DNA of 64,000 bases from Candidatus Manganitrophus sp. (GTDB lineage Bacteria > Nitrospirota > Nitrospiria > SBBL01 > Manganitrophaceae), in NCBI GenBank assembly GCA_028865235.1, contig CP114561.1, forward strand, positions 372,001 through 436,000. Direction: 5' to 3'. Below are positions 36,682 through 46,609 of the stretch, piece by piece; position 1 is the stretch's first letter, and each line of letters begins with the position of its first letter. The position numbers and the translations under genes are program-made. The notes under the pieces were generated by a model. It did not search any database and had not been told where the DNA came from. It saw only the letters and a list, made by a program, of their open reading frames with translations.

Positions 36682-37098
36682 CTATGGAAGCGGGCTGATA
36701 TGCGGCTCATACAGGACTTGAATCACATTTCCGTCCGGGTCCGCCATGTAAAAAGAATAGCTCCCGTCTCGGTGCCGCTTCACCGGTTTGACGATCGGAA
36801 CACCGGCCGTCTTCATTTTTATGGCCATGGCATCGACGATCGACTCGTCTTCAGCAATGAAACCGAAATGGTCGAGACGCTGTCCTTTTTCCGCCGCCGG
36901 CGTCTCTCCAGGCGGAATCTGATGAAGCGCCAGATTGTCCGACCCGAAGCTCAGATAGAGATTCTCAGGATCGGGCTCCCAGACGATGCGCATCCCAAGA
37001 ATTCCCTCGTAAAACCGGCGCGATTTTCCAATATCGGTGACCTTCAGCGCCAAGTGTCTCAACCCTCTGAGCGGGAGCGGACGATTCTCTTTGGACAT
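36682..37098 (-). CDS. VOC family (glyoxalase/dioxygenase fold) protein
   Basis: 138 residues from the ATG at 37098, with GAGGAA upstream. Two beta-alpha-beta-beta-beta modules are visible. Candidate metal ligands are the His in RHLALKVTDIGKSRRFYEG, the Glu in DPENLYLSFGS, the His in QRLDHFGFIAED, and the Glu in YMADPDGNVIQVLYE. This resembles fosfomycin-resistance-like and ring-cleavage-like small VOC proteins. It starts 11 bases after the Rieske gene on the same strand, so they are co-transcribed and may share a substrate. The reaction is unknown. Confidence 0.85.
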   Translation of the reverse strand: MSKENRPLPLRGLRHLALKVTDIGKSRRFYEGILGMRIVWEPDPENLYLSFGSDNLALHQIPPGETPAAEKGQRLDHFGFIAEDESIVDAMAIKMKTAGVPIVKPVKRHRDGSYSFYMADPDGNVIQVLYEPHISPLP

Positions 37099-37109
37099 TT
37101 CATTTCCTC

Positions 37110-37700
37110 TCAAAGCAATTCGATCAACTCGTCGAGTTTTTCCTGCGCCCCGTAGGAGATTCCTTCCAGATCTCGATACGGAATCCGGAGCAGATCTTGA
37201 CTGTAGATCGCCCCCTGACGCTGGAAGAGCTCGCCGAGCCAAACCAAGCGCTCGCCGATCCGGGCCTGTCTCGCAATCCGCTCGATCTCTTCCGGAATCA
37301 AGTGGTACTCTTTTCCCAAGGCCTCCGCCGTCTCTCCGGCGACCAATCGTCGCAAAATCGTCTGGTTTCTTCGGACCGGAGCGGTCAACGAGGAGACATC
37401 GAGGTACACCTCGTCCCCTTCGACCTTGACTGTAAAACAATCGACCTTCATCGACGGCGCCTCGACCATCGCACCGGTTCGGACATCAAACCGCCAGAGA
37501 TGCCAGGGGCAGGTGACAATTCCATCCTTCACCGGTCCGTGCCCTAGTGGCCCCCCCTCATGCAGGCAGAGATTGTCGATCGCATAGACCGATCCTTCCG
37601 ATCGAAAGAGCGCAATCTCTTTTCCCTCCACCTGGATGACCTTCCCCTTCTCCATCGGAATCTCTTGAAGCCGAGCCACCTTGACGAACTCTGCCGACAT
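37110..37700 (-). CDS. Rieske 2Fe-2S protein with an unusual C-terminal helical extension
   Basis: 196 residues from the ATG at 37700. The N-terminal 100 residues are a ferredoxin-type Rieske domain with both cluster boxes, NLCLHEGGPLGHG and TCPWHLWRFD (Cys-x-His and Cys-x2-His). From about residue 105 a helix-rich segment of roughly 90 residues follows (LRRLVAGETAEALGKEYHL, RIGERLVWLGELFQR), ending LDELIELL. That extension is not part of standard nitrite-reductase NirD-like or dioxygenase ferredoxins, and I do not recognise it. It lies directly upstream of the VOC gene. It may act as an electron donor to an oxygenase that is not in the window. Confidence 0.85.
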   Translation of the reverse strand: MSAEFVKVARLQEIPMEKGKVIQVEGKEIALFRSEGSVYAIDNLCLHEGGPLGHGPVKDGIVTCPWHLWRFDVRTGAMVEAPSMKVDCFTVKVEGDEVYLDVSSLTAPVRRNQTILRRLVAGETAEALGKEYHLIPEEIERIARQARIGERLVWLGELFQRQGAIYSQDLLRIPYRDLEGISYGAQEKLDELIELL

Positions 37701-37784
37701 CTTTTCTCTGCTCTCCATGCTGACGTTAGTCGGATAGTGTACCTTGATGCCTTCCCTTTTTCAATGGACTTCTTGAAAACAGGT

Positions 37785-37811
37785 GAGGCGTAAAGCGTGA
37801 GAGGACGCCTC
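37785..37811 (-). terminator. Weak stem-loop downstream of the acyl-CoA synthetase gene
   Basis: GAGGCGT/ACGCCTC with a 13-base loop stands just past the synthetase stop and before the Rieske start; on the minus strand it is followed by a short T-rich stretch. Partial termination at best. Confidence 0.35.
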
Positions 37812-37814
37812 GCG

Positions 37815-39758
37815 TTATTTTTCCTCTTCGGAAAGTACGGCGATTTCGTCGATTGCGGCGGGATTTTCGACGGAGGTGAGATCTCCCAGAGATTGTCCGA
37901 GAAGCTTTGCCCGGATGACACGGCGGACGATTTTGGCCGATCGGGTTTTGGGAAGATCGGAGACGATGCGGATCGCTTTGGGGCGGAGCGCTTTTCCCAT
38001 CTCCTCGGTTACTTGGTCTGCAAGGCTCTGTTCATCGGCCGATTGCCCCGGCTTCAACACGACGAGACAAACGATCGCTTCTCCCTTGATCGGATCGGGA
38101 ACGCCGATCGCCGCCGCCTCGGAGACGGCGGGGTGTGAGATGAGGACCGACTCGATTTCGGCGGGGCCGACACGGCGGCCGGCGATCTTCATCGTATCGT
38201 CCGACCGTCCATGGAGGAACCAGTACCCCTCGTCATCGATCCGGGCCCAGTCGCCGTGAAACCAGATATTCGGCCATCGAGACCAATAGGTGGCGAGATA
38301 CCGGTCTCGATCCTTCCAGAAACCCCGCGTCATCGACGGGGCCGGCTTTTTACAGACCAAGTGTCCGGTTTCCCCGCGGACCGGCTTTCCATGATCGTCG
38401 AAGACATCCACATCCATCCCGAGCCCCGGTCCCCGCAGGGTGCACGGCTTCAGCGGGGTGATCGGAAGGGGGGCGAGGAAGCAGCCGATGATCTCCGTGC
38501 CGCCGGAGATGTTCATGATCGGAAGTTTTCCTTTTCCAATTTTCTCGAAGAACCAGAGATAACTTTCCTGATCCCACGGCTCGCCGGTGGAGCCGAGCAT
38601 TCGAAGCGAGGAGAGGTCATGCTGCGCGACGGGGGCTTCCCCCGCGCGGATCAAAAGACGGACGGCGGTCGGGGAGATCCCGAGATGGGTCAGCCGGTGG
38701 CGGTCGATCATCTCCCAGAGGCGATCGGGGGCCGGGTGGTTCGGCGCCCCCTCATAGAGGAAGACGCATCCTCCCTGCAAGTGAACGCCGATGATCATCC
38801 AGGGACCCATCATCCAGCCGATGTCGGTCAACCAGAAAAAGCGGTCCTCCGGTTTGACGTCGAAGTGATACGCCAACTCCTTCCCGATCTGCATCAAACA
38901 GCCGCCGTGCGTGTGGACGGTCCCTTTCGGCCGGCCGGTGGTCCCCGAGGTGTAGAGGATCAAAGCGGGGGCTTCGGCGTCGAGCGATTCGGTGGCGACC
39001 CGCTCCGACTTTCCCGCGACAAATTCGGTGTACCAGCAATCACGCGACGAATCCCAATCGATTTCATTTCCAAGGCGGCGCAGAATGACTTTCTTCCGCA
39101 ACGTCGGAATTTGAGCGGCGGCCTCATCGGCCGACCGCTTGATCTCAATGATTTTTCCACGCCGGAGCGAGCCGTCGGCGGTGAAGAGGATCTTCGCCTC
39201 GGCGTGCGCGAGACGGACGGCGAGGGGACCGGCGGCAAACCCAGAGAAGATCGGGATGCAGATCGCTCCGATCTTAAAAGCGGCGTAGAGCACCGCCACC
39301 ATCTCCAGCGACATCGGCATGTAGATTCCGATCGTATCACCGGGACCAATCCCTTCCCGCCGAAGCGCATCCGCCAGGCGGGAGACCTCCCGGGAGAGTT
39401 GATCGTACGTCCAGGAGCGGACTTTTTTATCTTCTCCTTCCCACAGAAGGGCAATCTCATTCGCGCGGGCGGGGAGATGGCGATCGATGCAGTTCATCAC
39501 CAGATTCGTCCGGCCGCCGATGAACCACTTCGTCCAGGGGAGGCCGGCGGAGGTGTCGTAGACCTGGCGATAGGGCCGGCTCCATCGGATTCCAAGGTCC
39601 TTCGAGACCGCATCCCAAAATCGGCCGATATCCTCGACCGACCAGCGAATGAGCGCTTCATATGAAGAAAGACCATGGCGCTGCATCAACCGCCAGACGT
39701 TCGACTGCCGGATAATCTCGTCGGAGGGGATCCAAATGATGTCCTTCATAAGGAGCAT
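37815..39758 (-). CDS. AMP-forming acetyl/acyl-CoA synthetase
   Basis: 647 residues, the length of acetyl-CoA synthetase. The N-terminal ACS domain includes WFIGGRTNLVMNCIDRHL. The P-loop is LILYTSGTTGRPKGTVH, with SGGTEIIG as the substrate motif, WFHGDWARIDDEGYWF as the hinge, and PKTRSAKIVRRVIRA at the C-terminus containing the acetylation-regulated lysine (family consensus PKTRSGK, here Ala in place of Gly). It makes acyl-CoA and AMP from a short carboxylic acid and ATP. An alternative in-frame ATG is at 39749; neither has a clear ribosome site. The acid used cannot be fixed from sequence. Confidence 0.9.
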   Translation of the reverse strand: MLLMKDIIWIPSDEIIRQSNVWRLMQRHGLSSYEALIRWSVEDIGRFWDAVSKDLGIRWSRPYRQVYDTSAGLPWTKWFIGGRTNLVMNCIDRHLPARANEIALLWEGEDKKVRSWTYDQLSREVSRLADALRREGIGPGDTIGIYMPMSLEMVAVLYAAFKIGAICIPIFSGFAAGPLAVRLAHAEAKILFTADGSLRRGKIIEIKRSADEAAAQIPTLRKKVILRRLGNEIDWDSSRDCWYTEFVAGKSERVATESLDAEAPALILYTSGTTGRPKGTVHTHGGCLMQIGKELAYHFDVKPEDRFFWLTDIGWMMGPWMIIGVHLQGGCVFLYEGAPNHPAPDRLWEMIDRHRLTHLGISPTAVRLLIRAGEAPVAQHDLSSLRMLGSTGEPWDQESYLWFFEKIGKGKLPIMNISGGTEIIGCFLAPLPITPLKPCTLRGPGLGMDVDVFDDHGKPVRGETGHLVCKKPAPSMTRGFWKDRDRYLATYWSRWPNIWFHGDWARIDDEGYWFLHGRSDDTMKIAGRRVGPAEIESVLISHPAVSEAAAIGVPDPIKGEAIVCLVVLKPGQSADEQSLADQVTEEMGKALRPKAIRIVSDLPKTRSAKIVRRVIRAKLLGQSLGDLTSVENPAAIDEIAVLSEEEK

Positions 39759-40004
39759 TATAACATTTCGTCCACCTGATGCCCATCCGATCCAGGGTTC
39801 CTCCTATTTGCAATAGAAGTGATCCTTTTTTGCACATCTCTTTCTCTACCGTTCAACCGATATGTAAAAGATGTAATCAATTCTGCAATCCACTGCAATT
39901 TCATCTTCACCTCGAAAGGGCTCTCCATCCCCCAGTTCGTCTCTTTATCAAAGGTACATAGGTTGCACTGTTACCTAAAAGAAGTACAGTCGGGAGGAGG
40001 ATCA

Positions 40005-41295
40005 ATGAAAAAAGGTTTTATGAAACAAGCAGTCCGTTATTTTGCAGTCGTCCTTATTATTCCTACCCTCATTTCCTGCGGGTCCAGCGGCGGTTCCAAT
40101 TCGGAGAAGGACCCTGCAACCCCTTCTTCCCTCTCCAATGAAACACCCCCCGCCACCCCCGCATCGACAGGGGAGCAGCCCTCAACGGAAGGGGCCACCT
40201 CGACGGCGACGGCGGTTCCGGTCGCCGATCCCGCCCCGGAAACCGATCCGGTGACTGAAGACGCAGGGGGCGGCCCATCCGACGGAGACGCTCGGTGGCA
40301 GGCGCTGGGGGCTCGTGTGAACGCGGCGCAACGGGGAGTGGCCGTCTGGTTGACCCTCGCGACAATCGAAAACGCTCCGGTCGTGTCCTGGGAAGAAGAC
40401 GGAAAAATTTACACCGGCTTTTGGAACGGCACCGAATGGGACGTGGAAGGCCCCTTGAATGTGAATCCGAATGAAGCCGCCACGCTTCCCTCCCTCGCAT
40501 CCGACGAAGAGCGGCTCTTCCTCACCTGGATTGAAGGAAGATCGCTCTATCTGGTCAGACGAGAGGAGGGTGCCTGGTCGACCGTCGGCGTTCAAACGTA
40601 TCAGGACGGTTGCGGTCCGGCCAATGCCGCTTTGGATGTTCGTCAGGGGGTTCCGACCGTCGCATGGGATTCCTTCTGCAGCGACAGCCGATACGCCAGC
40701 ACGCGGGTCCAGCAGTGGGCCGGCGCCTGGGTCGATCTCGGCGGGGTCGGATCACACTACGCCGATGCCCCCTCGCCAAGGAAGTATGCGCTCGGCGCCG
40801 ACGATCAGAACCTCTCCCTTGCCGTTCTGACGCAGAACGCCGCTTCGGAAGGGATCGAATTGGCCCTTTTTCATCGCACCGGGGAGAGCTGGCTTCCCGC
40901 CGGCGGCCCGGCCAATGATCCGCTGACTTTTTTCTCCTCCACCTTCTCCCTCGCCTTCGTTCAAGACATTCCAACCCTTGCGTTTCAGCAGGGGGGAATT
41001 CAGGCAAGACAATGGAACGGGGAGGCCTGGGTCACCCTCGGCTCACCCCCTCTCCGAAGAGGGAGTTGATCCCGCGTTGATGGAAGTCAAAGGGGAACCG
41101 ACCCTCGCCTTCGGCGGATCGAGTTTGGAAGTTTGGCATTGGAACGGCGCCGCGTGGACCCGGAAGGGGGAGCCCCTGAATGAAACCTCCGGCTCTTTTT
41201 CTTGGTCCACCTCGCTTGCCGCTTCGGGCCAACGGCTCTATGCGGCCTGGATTGAAAATGGTTTTGTCTTTGTAAAGGCCCTTCCGGTCCAATGA
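40005..41295 (+). CDS. Lipoprotein with propeller-like repeats, frameshifted
   Basis: 429 residues when corrected, starting at the ATG at 40005 with GGAGGA upstream. The signal peptide ends in an LISC lipobox. A Thr/Pro/Ala-rich linker (residues 25-85) follows. The rest is a set of repeats pairing W-x-(E/D) with FWNGTEWDVEG-like turns (PVVSWEEDGKIYTGFWNG, LFLTWIEGRSLYLVRREEG, WHWNGAAWTRKG), which matches a beta-propeller and the repeats of the lipoprotein at 23.5 kb. One C too many in the C5 run at 41046-41050 breaks the frame; the corrected sequence reads TLGSPLSEEGVDPALMEV. Ligand unknown. Confidence 0.78.
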
Positions 41296-41424
41296 TATGA
41301 TATATTGTTTACCCGGAATACCGCCAGGCATACTCCCAGACATACTCATTGACGCGCGTCCTCGAAAGCGTTACGCTCTGACCGTTGAAAAGATCGGAAT
41401 GGACGGGACAACAAGGAGGTCGCT

Positions 41425-42258
41425 ATCGAATCTGTCCTCATTATCGGGTGCGGATATGTCGGGTTGCCGTTGGCAAAGGGGTGGATCGAAAAAGGTTTCA
41501 GGGTCTACGGCACGACCCGGAGGGTTGAAAAAGTCGATCTTCTCAGGAGAGAGGGGGTCGAGCCGATCGTCGTCGATCTCTTAAAACCTCCTTTTCGACT
41601 CCCGCAGGCAGACTGGGTTTATTTCCTGGTGTCGGGATCCCAGGAGGAGACCCTTCCCCGCGCCATGACCCATACAATCGCCGCGCTCCTGGAAAACCGG
41701 CCGAGTCGGTTTATCTACACCAGCAGCACCGGCGTTTATGGAGATTACTCCAACGGGTGGGTCGATGAATCGTCTCTGCGCCGCGCAAAACATCCCGCCG
41801 GGGCGCGTCTGATCGAAACGGAGGATACGCTCTTTACCGCCGTCGAAGAAGCGCAGTTTCCGGGGGTGGTCGTCCGGCTCTCCGGAATCTACGGACCGAA
41901 TCGAATTCCCGGACGCGATCAAGTTCTAAAACGGGGGACCCTCCGCGGTCGACCCGAGAGTTACTTGAATTTGATCCATCTCGACGACCTGATTCCTCTG
42001 CTCCTGGCGACGGCCCCCTTAACAAAAACGGGAGAGTGTTATCTTTTCTCCGACGATCATCCGGTCCGGCGCGGGGATTACTATGCTTTTCTTGCAAAAC
42101 GGCTCGGAATTTCCGATTTCGCTCCTCTCTGGAATTCGTCCGATGAACCGGCCGCCGGTCGGAGATGCCGAAATCAGAAAATGAAGGAGCATTTCCAAAT
42201 CGATTTGAAATACCCTTCTTATCGGGAAGGGTTAGGCGCCCTTCTCCCGTCCGGATAA
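41425..42258 (+). CDS. NAD-dependent epimerase/dehydratase (SDR, YeeZ-like), apparent ATC start
   Basis: 277 residues. The N-terminus ESVLIIGCGYVGLPLAKG holds the dinucleotide-binding GxGxxG, followed by YGTTRRVEK, IYTSSTGVYGD (catalytic Ser and Thr region) and VVRLSGIYGPNR. This is the extended short-chain dehydrogenase group close to YeeZ, which lacks a strict YxxxK. No ATG, GTG or TTG exists between the in-frame stop at 41386 and the nucleotide-binding motif. AAGGAGG ends five bases before an ATC at 41425, which would give a perfect start if read as Met. Substrate is probably a nucleotide sugar. Confidence 0.8.
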   Translation: MESVLIIGCGYVGLPLAKGWIEKGFRVYGTTRRVEKVDLLRREGVEPIVVDLLKPPFRLPQADWVYFLVSGSQEETLPRAMTHTIAALLENRPSRFIYTSSTGVYGDYSNGWVDESSLRRAKHPAGARLIETEDTLFTAVEEAQFPGVVVRLSGIYGPNRIPGRDQVLKRGTLRGRPESYLNLIHLDDLIPLLLATAPLTKTGECYLFSDDHPVRRGDYYAFLAKRLGISDFAPLWNSSDEPAAGRRCRNQKMKEHFQIDLKYPSYREGLGALLPSG

Positions 42259-42264
42259 CTTTAG

Positions 42265-42812
42265 TTACGGCGTGGGTCCTGTCTGACTGGCCACCCCGCC
42301 GCCGACGACCATGACAAAAATGAGGACCGCAATTTGAATCACCCACCCGACGACGCAGACGCCGACGGCGCGCAGGGTGCTCTGATAATCAAGCGCCTGT
42401 CTTACCGCCACCACCATGGCGATCAGCATCCAGATCGAAGACCCCATCAAAACAATGCCGCTGACGGCAGGGAGGAAGCCCAATACCCGGAGCAGGCCGG
42501 GCGCGCTGGCGAATCCGAGGGTCCGAAGCAGTTCTCCATGGTCCGCCTTGGTCTGCGGCTCCGGAAGCATCTTCGTCCCGATCACATAGATCAGAAAGGC
42601 CCAAATATACCAGCCGATGAGGGCCGCCACCGTGCCGAGCGCCAGCCGCCCGATTCCTCCCCCTGACTCATCGTTCCGATTCCGGCCGCCAGGCTGGAGA
42701 GGACCACGACCCCGATCGCCTGTTTCATCGCCCCCTTGTCGGCTTCCACCTCTTCATAGAGATTCTCATCGAGCTGCGCTGCGCGAATCATCCGATCTAC
42801 AAACTGACCCAT
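42265..42812 (-). CDS. Yip1-family membrane protein, frameshifted
   Basis: 182 residues when corrected. The N-terminus (MGQFVDRMIRAAQLDENLY) is followed by a short span, then after the break by IGRLALGTVAALIGWYIWAF and further hydrophobic spans (LLRVLGFLPAVSGIVLMGSS, VVGWVIQIAVLIFVMVV), which match the bacterial Yip1 pattern with its FASAPGLLRVLGF segment. The frame is broken at the C5 run 42659-42663 (plus-strand numbering); one more base restores SQGGGIGRLALG. Function of bacterial Yip1 proteins is poorly known. It converges on the epimerase gene. Confidence 0.75.
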
Positions 42813-43047
42813 CGACCCTCCTTCACCGAATACCGATACGAAAACGACGATTCACCGTCCGACACAAAAGCAAAATGATTTTGGATAATGACCATACCAA
42901 AAGAGCCGGTCGGAGTCTAGAGGAATCGTCGGAACGTGGGGATGAAGACGCTCTCTCCCCGCTGGATGGAAGCCGATGACACCCGGAGTCTTCTTGAATT
43001 CGGCGCGCGGTTATGTTAAATAAGAAGGCCAATCCACGTGGGGAATC

Positions 43048-44349
43048 ATGTCTTATACCGATGCACTCGACTACCTCTACCGCCTGCAGTGGCACGGCAT
43101 CCAGCCGGGCCTGGAGCGGATGGAGCGCCTTCTCCGCCTGATCGATCATCCCGAGCGAAAATATCGCTCCGTCCATATCGGCGGAACGAACGGGAAGGGC
43201 TCGACCGCCGCGACCGTCGCTTCCATTCTGAAACGGGGAGGATACCGCGTCGGCCTCTACACCTCCCCCCATCTGATCGACTTCTCGGAACGGATTCGCA
43301 TCTCGGGAAAGCCGATTGAACCGGACCAAATCGTTCGCCTGACGAACCTCTTAAGAAAACGAATCGAGGAAGAAGAGCCCGAGCTGGCCCGTTCCTTGAC
43401 CTTTTTTGAGTTCACCACCGCGATCGCCTTCCTCTACTTTGCGGAGGCGAAGGTCGATCTGGCGGTGGTGGAGGTCGGTCTCGGGGGGCGATTCGATGCA
43501 ACCAACCTCCTGGTGCCGTTGGTGACCGCCATCACCCATATCGATCTCGATCATGAACGTTACCTGGGGGCGACGATCCTTCAAATCGCGTTTGAAAAAG
43601 CCGGGATCATCAAAATGGAGGTCCCTCTGATCACCGGGGCCGACCAGCCCGAGGTCCTCGCCCTCTTTGAACAGACGGCCCGGTCGAAGGGGGCGCCGCT
43701 CCTCCGTCTCGGCCATGAATTCAACGTGGAAGGGGACCGCCCGGAGGATTTTGTATATCGGGGAGAGCGCGTGCGAACGGTCCACTCTCCGCTGCTTGGA
43801 CGGCACCAGGTGCGGAACACGGCGGTCGCCCTGGGGATGATCGAGCAGCTTCAAGCAAAGGGAATCGCTCTTTCCGAGGAGGCGATCCTCGAAGGAATCC
43901 GTGAGGTGGAGTGGGCCGGACGGCTGGAAGTGATCCGGCGGCGGCCGCTCATTCTTCTCGACGGCGCCCATAACCCGGCGGGAGCGAGGGCGCTGGCCGA
44001 CTTTCTCGGAGAGGTCGATTCCCCGCGGCGCGGAAAACACTGGCTGATCGCCGGAATCATGCGTGACAAAAATATCCGCGACATTCTGAACCCGCTCCTC
44101 CCCTGGGTCGATGAGATCGTCCTGACCCGGCCCCACATCGATCGGGCGGCCGAGCCCGATCTCCTGATCGCCTCCATTGAGAAGGGGTCGCCGGTTCAAA
44201 CCGTTCGAGAGCGGGTGCCCGACGCGATCGACTACGTCGAGTCGAACCTGCGTCCGGAGGATACCCTCGTCATCACCGGATCGCTCTATACCGTCGGGGA
44301 GGCCAAGGCGGTTTATTCCGGAACCGTTCCCTCCCTGCTACGAGGATGA
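43048..44349 (+). CDS. folC: Bifunctional dihydrofolate synthase / folylpolyglutamate synthase
   Basis: 433 residues. It adds glutamate to dihydropteroate and tetrahydrofolate with ATP. The Mur-ligase-type P-loop is HIGGTNGKGSTAA; further family motifs are YTSPHLIDFSERIRI, FFEFTTAIAFLYFAE, EVGLGGRFDATN and LLDGAHNPAGARAL. Length is normal. The stop overlaps the start of lptD by four bases, so the two are translated together. Confidence 0.95.
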   Translation: MSYTDALDYLYRLQWHGIQPGLERMERLLRLIDHPERKYRSVHIGGTNGKGSTAATVASILKRGGYRVGLYTSPHLIDFSERIRISGKPIEPDQIVRLTNLLRKRIEEEEPELARSLTFFEFTTAIAFLYFAEAKVDLAVVEVGLGGRFDATNLLVPLVTAITHIDLDHERYLGATILQIAFEKAGIIKMEVPLITGADQPEVLALFEQTARSKGAPLLRLGHEFNVEGDRPEDFVYRGERVRTVHSPLLGRHQVRNTAVALGMIEQLQAKGIALSEEAILEGIREVEWAGRLEVIRRRPLILLDGAHNPAGARALADFLGEVDSPRRGKHWLIAGIMRDKNIRDILNPLLPWVDEIVLTRPHIDRAAEPDLLIASIEKGSPVQTVRERVPDAIDYVESNLRPEDTLVITGSLYTVGEAKAVYSGTVPSLLRG

Positions 44350-46537
44350 TCCCTCGCTCCGGAGAACCCCTCCGTTCCCTTTACAGGGGGAGCGCACTCA
44401 TTTGGTTTTTTGGACTTTTCGGCTTCCCATCGAAGTCCTTCTCCCTGATCCTGCTGATGATCGGTTTTTTCCTTCCCGCGACGGCTTGGGGGCTTCCCCA
44501 AGAAATGAACGGAGCCGTGTTGGGTCGCCCGAAAGCAAACGAGCCGATTCAACTCGACGCCGACCGCCTTGAATATCGGCGGGAGGAAGATCTTTTCATC
44601 GCCGAAGGATCGGTGGTCGCGATCCAGGGACCGCTTCGGATCGAGGCCGACGCCATCAGACTCGATAATCGGACCGGCCGACTGATCGCCGAGGGAAACG
44701 TCCGCTTCACCGACGGTGACGACCGCATCGACGCCTCACGGGTCGAACTCGATGTCAACACACAGCTCGGCGTCCTCCACAATGCCGAAATCTTCATCGA
44801 GGTCGAAAATTATCACATCGAAGCGGACAAAGCCGAGCGTTACGCACTCGATCGCTACCTCCTGGAGAATGCCTATTTTACCGCCTGTGACTGCATCGAG
44901 GATCCCGATTGGCACATCCGCGCGCAGCGCCTCCGGCTTCAGATCGACGGCTATCTGACGGCGCGCAATGTCGTCTTCTACGCAAACGAGGTTCCGATTC
45001 TCTATCTTCCGTATCTTCTCTACCCGGCGAAGACCGAACGCCAAACCGGTCTGTTGATTCCGCGAATGGGGTATAGCTCTCGCGACGGATTCCGCTACAA
45101 CCAAGACTTCTTCTGGGCCATTTCAAAAGCCAGGACGTGACGTTCAATCTCGATCACCGCGGCGCCCGGGGGGACGGCGGGGGCTTGGAGTACCGCTACG
45201 TCTTATCGAAGTTCTCGCGGGGGCACCTGGAAACGAATTACTTTTACGATAAAGAAGACCAAGTCGGAAAATGGGAAATCCGCTACAACCACGAACAGCG
45301 TTTTACCGATCGGATCAACACCAAAATCGATGTTCACTACGTCAACCAACAGGATTTTTTCCAGGAGCTCTCGGACGCCACCGCCGAGCGGGCGCAGCAG
45401 AATATCGAATCGAACCTCTTCGTCACTTATCGCGGGGACGAATCGTTCGCCTATCTTCTCGGCCGGTATACCCAAGACCTGACGACGCCGAGCAACAGCA
45501 CCACCGCGCAGCGTCTTCCGGAGGTCGGCTACAGCCTAATTGAGCATCGTCTCGGCCAATCGCCGGTCTACTTCAACTTTGAGAGCAACGCCGTGAACTT
45601 CTGGCGTTCGGAGGGATTGACCACCCAGCGGGTCGATCTTTATCCAAGGCTTTCCGCCCCGATTTCCCTTTCCGGAGCCGGAACACTGACCCCCTGGGCC
45701 GGGATCCGGGAGACCTGGTACAGCCGGGGAACGGCCGAGGAGCCGGTCAGCCGGGAGATTTTTCCGATCGGCCTTCATTGGGAAGAGCACCTTTCCAAAG
45801 AGCGGGGAGGGAGCGTTCACCTGTTGAGCCCGTCACTCATGTATGAGTATATCCCGGTGGAAGACCACCCCGACGTTCCACAATTCGACGAACTCGACCA
45901 GCTCCAAGACCGCAACGCGGTGACCGCTTCGGTGACGCAGCGTTTCATGCGGCGGGACGTGAAGGGAGCGATGCAAGAAAGAATCTACCTTCGATTCACG
46001 GAGACCTACAACCTGCGGGACGCCCGGTCGGATGAAGAAGACACGGAACCCTTCTCCGATTTTCGCGGCGAAGCGGTGGTTCATTTTACCGATTACCTCT
46101 CCCTCGGTTTCGACGCCTTCTATGACCTCTACGATCGTCGCTTCTCCTTCTGGAACACCGATCTGACGATCAACCTCCCTCCATATCTGATCGCTTCCCT
46201 TGGACAGCGCTACACGCGGGGAGGGGCCCTTCCGCAACGGGGAGACCTCTTCAACCCGCTCTATCTCGGCGATGAGGAGCCGGCCCCCCGCATTCAGTTC
46301 TGGACGGAGAAGATCGTGATCCGAACCCCCTGGGGGGTCAGCCTTGCCAGCCGCGCCTACTTCGACGCCGAAACAAGCAAGTTCGTCGAAATCGCCTACG
46401 GCCTCCAATACGAAGACCAGTGCTGGGGAATCACGGTCACTTACCTGGACCTCAACACCCGAAACGAGTTCTCATTTATGCTCAACTTGAAAGGGCTGGG
46501 GGCCACCGGATCGCGGAAGTTTGCCAGCATCTTTTAA
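44346..46537 (+). CDS. lptD: LPS assembly outer-membrane protein LptD, frameshifted
   Basis: 730 residues when corrected. LptD forms the outer-membrane plug and barrel that inserts lipopolysaccharide delivered by LptA. A signal-like span ends at ATAWG. The LptA-like (OstA) periplasmic domain follows: IQLDADRLEYRREEDLFIAEG, RFTDGDDRIDASRVELD, and the conserved YFTACDCIEDPDWHIRA cysteine pair and LYLPYLLYP. The barrel half begins after the frame break. The A4 run at 45125-45128 lacks one A; the corrected join reads AISKSQDVTFNLDHRG. The last strand ends RKFASIF, with C-terminal Phe. It shows that the organism has an LPS-type outer membrane. Confidence 0.92.
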
Positions 46538-46609
46538 GGGCAATGCGGCATGGCGAATGCGGATTTCAGATTGCGGAGCAATTAAGAAGAGAAGCTGGAA
46601 GTCAGAGGA

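Noticed and set aside
38211..39665. 484-codon open frame on the plus strand
   Set aside because: Antisense to the AMP-forming acyl-CoA synthetase; no signal, motif or ribosome site.
45120..45140. Programmed ribosomal frameshifting in lptD and the other split genes
   Set aside because: Shifts occur in both directions, in many unrelated genes and at plain homopolymers without slippery heptamers plus stem-loops; sequencing error is simpler.
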